This document shows, piece by piece, positions 59,010 through 61,067 of a DNA stretch of 61,067 nt. Each line of letters begins with the position of its first letter. The first letter of the stretch is position 1. The notes beneath the pieces are model-generated. The model made no database searches. It had not been told where the DNA came from and was given only the letters and a program-made list of their open reading frames with translations. Origin of the DNA: Modestobacter sp. Leaf380 (lineage in GTDB: Bacteria > Actinomycetota > Actinomycetes > Mycobacteriales > Geodermatophilaceae); NCBI RefSeq assembly GCF_001424485.1, contig NZ_LMQC01000010.1:1-61067 (forward strand). The letters run 5' to 3'. Position numbers and translations under genes: made by a program.

Positions 59010-59794
59010 ATGACGACTCCCACGAAGCCCCTCGCCCTGGTGACCGGCGCCTCCTCCGGCATCGGCCTCGAACTCGCTGACCAGTTCGCCCGGCACGGCC
59101 ACGACCTGCTCATCGCCGCCGATGACGCCTCCGGGCTGTCCACCGCCGCGCACCGGCTGACGGCGCTCGGCGCTCAGGTGACCGAGGTGGTGGGCGACCT
59201 CCGCCGCGGTGCGGAGGTCGAACGGCTGGCGGCCGCGGTCGGGGACCGCCCCCTGGACGCGCTCGTGCTGGACGCGGGGATCGGGGCCGGCGGCGCGTTC
59301 GTCGAGCAGGATCTCGCGGACGTGCTCTCGGTGGTCGACCTCGACGTCCGGTCGACCGTGCACCTGGCCAGGTTGCTGTTGCCGGCGATGGTCGAGCGGG
59401 GCAGGGCCGGGTGCTGGTGCTGTCACCGATCGCTGCGACGATGCCCGGCTCGTACCAGGCGGTCTACAACGCGTCCAAGTCGTTCGTGCAGTCCTGGACG
59501 GAGGCGCTGCAGTCGGAGCTGTCGGACTCCGGGGTCACGCTGACCGCACTGACGCCCGGACCGGTGGACACCGACTTCTTCCGCCGCGGTGGGCTGCTGG
59601 GCACCGGCATGGGCCAGGGACCCAAGGACGACCCGGCCGACGTCGCCCGGCACGGCTACGAGGCGCTCATGGCCGGCCGCAAGAAGGTCTTCTCCGCGTC
59701 GATCCCGACGCGCGTGATGGGGGCCGTCAACGCCGTCGTGCCGGACACCGTGAAGGCCGCGCTGCACAAGCAGATGGCCAAGCCGAGGAGCTGA
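59010..59794 (+). pseudogene. Short-chain dehydrogenase gene with a frameshift
   Basis: ATG 59010 begins a standard SDR: LVTGASSGIGLELADQFARH, VLDAGIGAGG, LDVRSTVHLARLLLPAMVER. At about 59400-59409 the frame breaks (GGGGCAGGGCCGGGTG). The rest is in the -1 frame: VLVLSPIAATMPGSYQAVYN, ASKSFVQSWTEALQSEL (YxxSK), TPGPVDTDFF, ending AKPRS at 59794. One missing G would restore an uninterrupted protein of about 261 aa. The domain is otherwise complete, including the triad. Same direction of shift as in the gene at 58394. Confidence 0.8.
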
Positions 59795-59872
59795 TCCACC
59801 CGGGGGGCCTACGGAACGTGACCGGCCGGTTCCATCGGTCCACCCCATCGGAGGACGTCTGCCCCCGTGCCT

Positions 59873-59888
59873 GGAACCCCTTGGTTCC
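59873..59888. promoter_or_regulatory. Hairpin/palindrome upstream of the secreted-protein gene
   Basis: GGAACC-CCTT-GGTTCC, perfect 6-bp arms, 48 bases before GTG 59937. A second dyad (GGAAC...GTTCC) lies 40 bases earlier. It could be a regulator site or an element of the leader RNA. The gap 59795-59936 holds no gene. Confidence 0.4.
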
Positions 59889-59936
59889 GTTGTACTGGGT
59901 GTCGTCGTCCGTCGACCCTGGGTGGAGGTGTGCACT

Positions 59937-60983
59937 GTGTCTTCTCGTCGTGGTGTGCGTCTGTCCCGGGTCGCCGGGCGGGCCCTGACCGTTGCTGGGC
60001 TGGGCGTGGGGGTGTGGCTGGCCGGTCAGGCGACCGCGCAGGCCGATGAGGCCCCCTCGCTGGGTTCTGCGCTGGCCGGGGTGACGGCACCGGTCGCTGA
60101 CCTGGTGACGACGGTGACGGCGCCGGTGGCGCCGGTGGTGGCCCAGGTGGCTGCCCCGGTGGCTCAGGTGGCCGCCCCCGTGGTCGCGGAGGTCGCGGCA
60201 CCGGTGACGCAGGTGGCACTTCCGGTGGCGCGGGTCGTGGCGCCGGTCGCCGAGGTGGCTGCGCCCGTGGTGGCGCCGGTCGCCGCAGTGGTGGCGCCGG
60301 TCGTGCAGGCCGCGGCACCGGTGGTGACGCCGGTCGTGCAGGCCGCGGCGCCGGTGGTGACACCGGTGGCCGGTTCCCTCGCCCCCGTCACCGCCCCGGT
60401 CCTCGTCCCGGTGGTCGACCTCGTCTCCCCGGTGACCGACGCCCTCGCGCCGGTCCTGTCGGCGCTCTCGCCGGTGACCAGCGCGTTGTCGCCGGTGGCG
60501 GGTGCTCTGGCGCCGGTGGTCGGGCCGGTCGTGGGGCCGCTGGCCCCCGTTCTCGGGCCGCTGGCCCCCGTCATCGGGTCGTTGGCCGTGGTCCTCGCTC
60601 CCCCGGCCGCCCCTGCTGACGGGTCCGCCATCGAGCTCGTGACGGCTCGCACCGCGGGCCCCGTCGCCCTGTCCTCCCCCGCCTCCGGCGCGTCGCCGGC
60701 CGATGCTGCTCTCGGGTCCGCCATCGCCGTCCCCGCTGCGGCTGCCGCTGCCGGAACCCTGCCTGCTGGTGCGGTCCCCGCGCCGTTGGCTCCGGTTCCC
60801 GCCGCCCCGGTCTCCCCGCTGCACGGCTCGGCCGCCGGCGGTTCTCCCTCCTCCGACCAGACGGCGGCCGACCTGTCGGACGCCACCCTGGCCGCCCTCG
60901 GCGCGGGCCTGTCCGCCGTCGCCGACACCGCCCGCTCTGCTGCGGGCAACACCGCGTTCGACCCCTCTTTCTCCCCCGACTGA
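59937..60983 (+). CDS. Secreted Pro/Val/Ala-repeat protein
   Basis: 348 aa from GTG 59937 with GGAGG upstream; a GTG 15 bases earlier is possible. Basic N-terminus SSRRGVRLSRVAGRA, then a hydrophobic helix TVAGLGVGVWLAGQATA and a probable AQA cleavage. Residues 50-225 are repeats of the APVV/APVAxV type (period about 7-11), which would form an extended or beta-helical rod. A Pro/Ala/Ser-rich part follows. The end GNTAFDPSFSPD is distinctive and has no LPxTG motif. It is likely a cell-wall or surface structural protein. Two 33-bp DNA repeats lie inside. Confidence 0.75.
   Translation: MSSRRGVRLSRVAGRALTVAGLGVGVWLAGQATAQADEAPSLGSALAGVTAPVADLVTTVTAPVAPVVAQVAAPVAQVAAPVVAEVAAPVTQVALPVARVVAPVAEVAAPVVAPVAAVVAPVVQAAAPVVTPVVQAAAPVVTPVAGSLAPVTAPVLVPVVDLVSPVTDALAPVLSALSPVTSALSPVAGALAPVVGPVVGPLAPVLGPLAPVIGSLAVVLAPPAAPADGSAIELVTARTAGPVALSSPASGASPADAALGSAIAVPAAAAAAGTLPAGAVPAPLAPVPAAPVSPLHGSAAGGSPSSDQTAADLSDATLAALGAGLSAVADTARSAAGNTAFDPSFSPD
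60300..60365 (+). repeat. 33-bp tandem repeat within the secreted-protein gene
   Basis: Two copies of a 33-base unit starting GTCGTGCAGGCCGCGGC (60300-60332 and 60333-60365), differing at two bases. Each encodes VVQAAAPVVTP. This is expansion by slippage in the rod domain. Confidence 0.8.
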
Positions 60984-60994
60984 CACCGCCGCCC

Positions 60995-61016
60995 GCTCAG
61001 CCTCTGCGCGCTGAGC
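60995..61016. terminator. Hairpin after the secreted-protein gene
   Basis: GCTCAGC (60995-61001), 8-base loop, GCTGAGC (61010-61016), 12 bases past the stop. Short, with no U tract. The last 51 bases of the window hold nothing I can name. Confidence 0.5.
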
Positions 61017-61067
61017 CCGGCAGTCCCCAGCCCCCCGCCTCTCGTGCGGGTGCTGGTCCACCTCAGT

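Overview
The window is very GC-rich double-stranded chromosomal DNA. Genes are densely packed, many starts are GTG, and many operon joints are ATGA or GTGA overlaps. The gene families (13E12/DUF222 HNH protein with a mycobacterial-type SOS box, GAF-ANTAR, DUF1206, SseB-like, mycobacterial-type paired acyl-CoA dehydrogenases) point to an actinobacterium. I infer a soil member of the Geodermatophilales or a close relative; no rRNA is present to settle this. I saw no tRNA, rRNA or CRISPR array.

Layout. 0.1-1 kb: NmrA-type reductase. 1.3-6.2 kb: an SOS-box-controlled 13E12 HNH gene cut in two by a compact element of about 3.65 kb. The element carries a membrane-anchored cargo protein, a small HTH protein behind a perfect palindrome, a small unknown ORF and a large serine recombinase. 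Both halves of the host gene remain in frame with each other across the junctions. 6.3-11.8 kb: glyoxalase-fold protein, zinc-ribbon protein, acyl-CoA ligase, a polyimmunity-like protein and a GH13 glycosidase. 11.9-17.5 kb: P450 plus paired acyl-CoA dehydrogenases, a TPP enzyme and an EthD-like protein. 17.5-21.1 kb: formate/nitrite-type channel, an unknown protein, an SDR and a xi-class GST. 21.1-27.3 kb: an amine-use cluster (IclR regulator, two APC permeases, copper amine oxidase). 27.3-32.6 kb: a 52-residue RanBP2-type zinc finger missed by ordinary ORF cut-offs, a lipoprotein, an SseB-like protein, DUF3892 and two overlapping DUF1206 membrane proteins. 32.8-39.9 kb: a six-gene branched-chain-type ABC uptake operon with an embedded acyl-CoA synthetase. 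40-46.3 kb: esterase, STAS protein, MetE-like enzyme, and an aldehyde dehydrogenase/GMC oxidoreductase pair behind a clear palindromic operator. 46.3-52.5 kb: LysR/SDR, DinB, two MFS exporters and a GlxA-type regulator. 52.8-57.5 kb: DEAD-box helicase, DoxX-like protein, GAF-ANTAR protein lacking a stop codon, and NDH-2. 57.6-61 kb: two SDRs and a DUF6578-like gene, two of these three frameshifted, then a secreted Pro/Val/Ala-repeat protein.

How it fits together. Much of the window is catabolic. Amine uptake and oxidation, acyl-CoA activation and dehydrogenation, alcohol-to-acid oxidation and solute uptake with CoA activation form separate operons with their own local regulators or operators. 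The most unusual feature is the small serine-recombinase element in the HNH gene. Excision would restore that gene precisely, and in the integrated state the element's cargo lies downstream of the host's SOS promoter. A second cluster of oddities lies at 55-60 kb: an ANTAR protein without a stop and two genes with apparent one-base deletions. This suggests either local decay or base-level assembly error.
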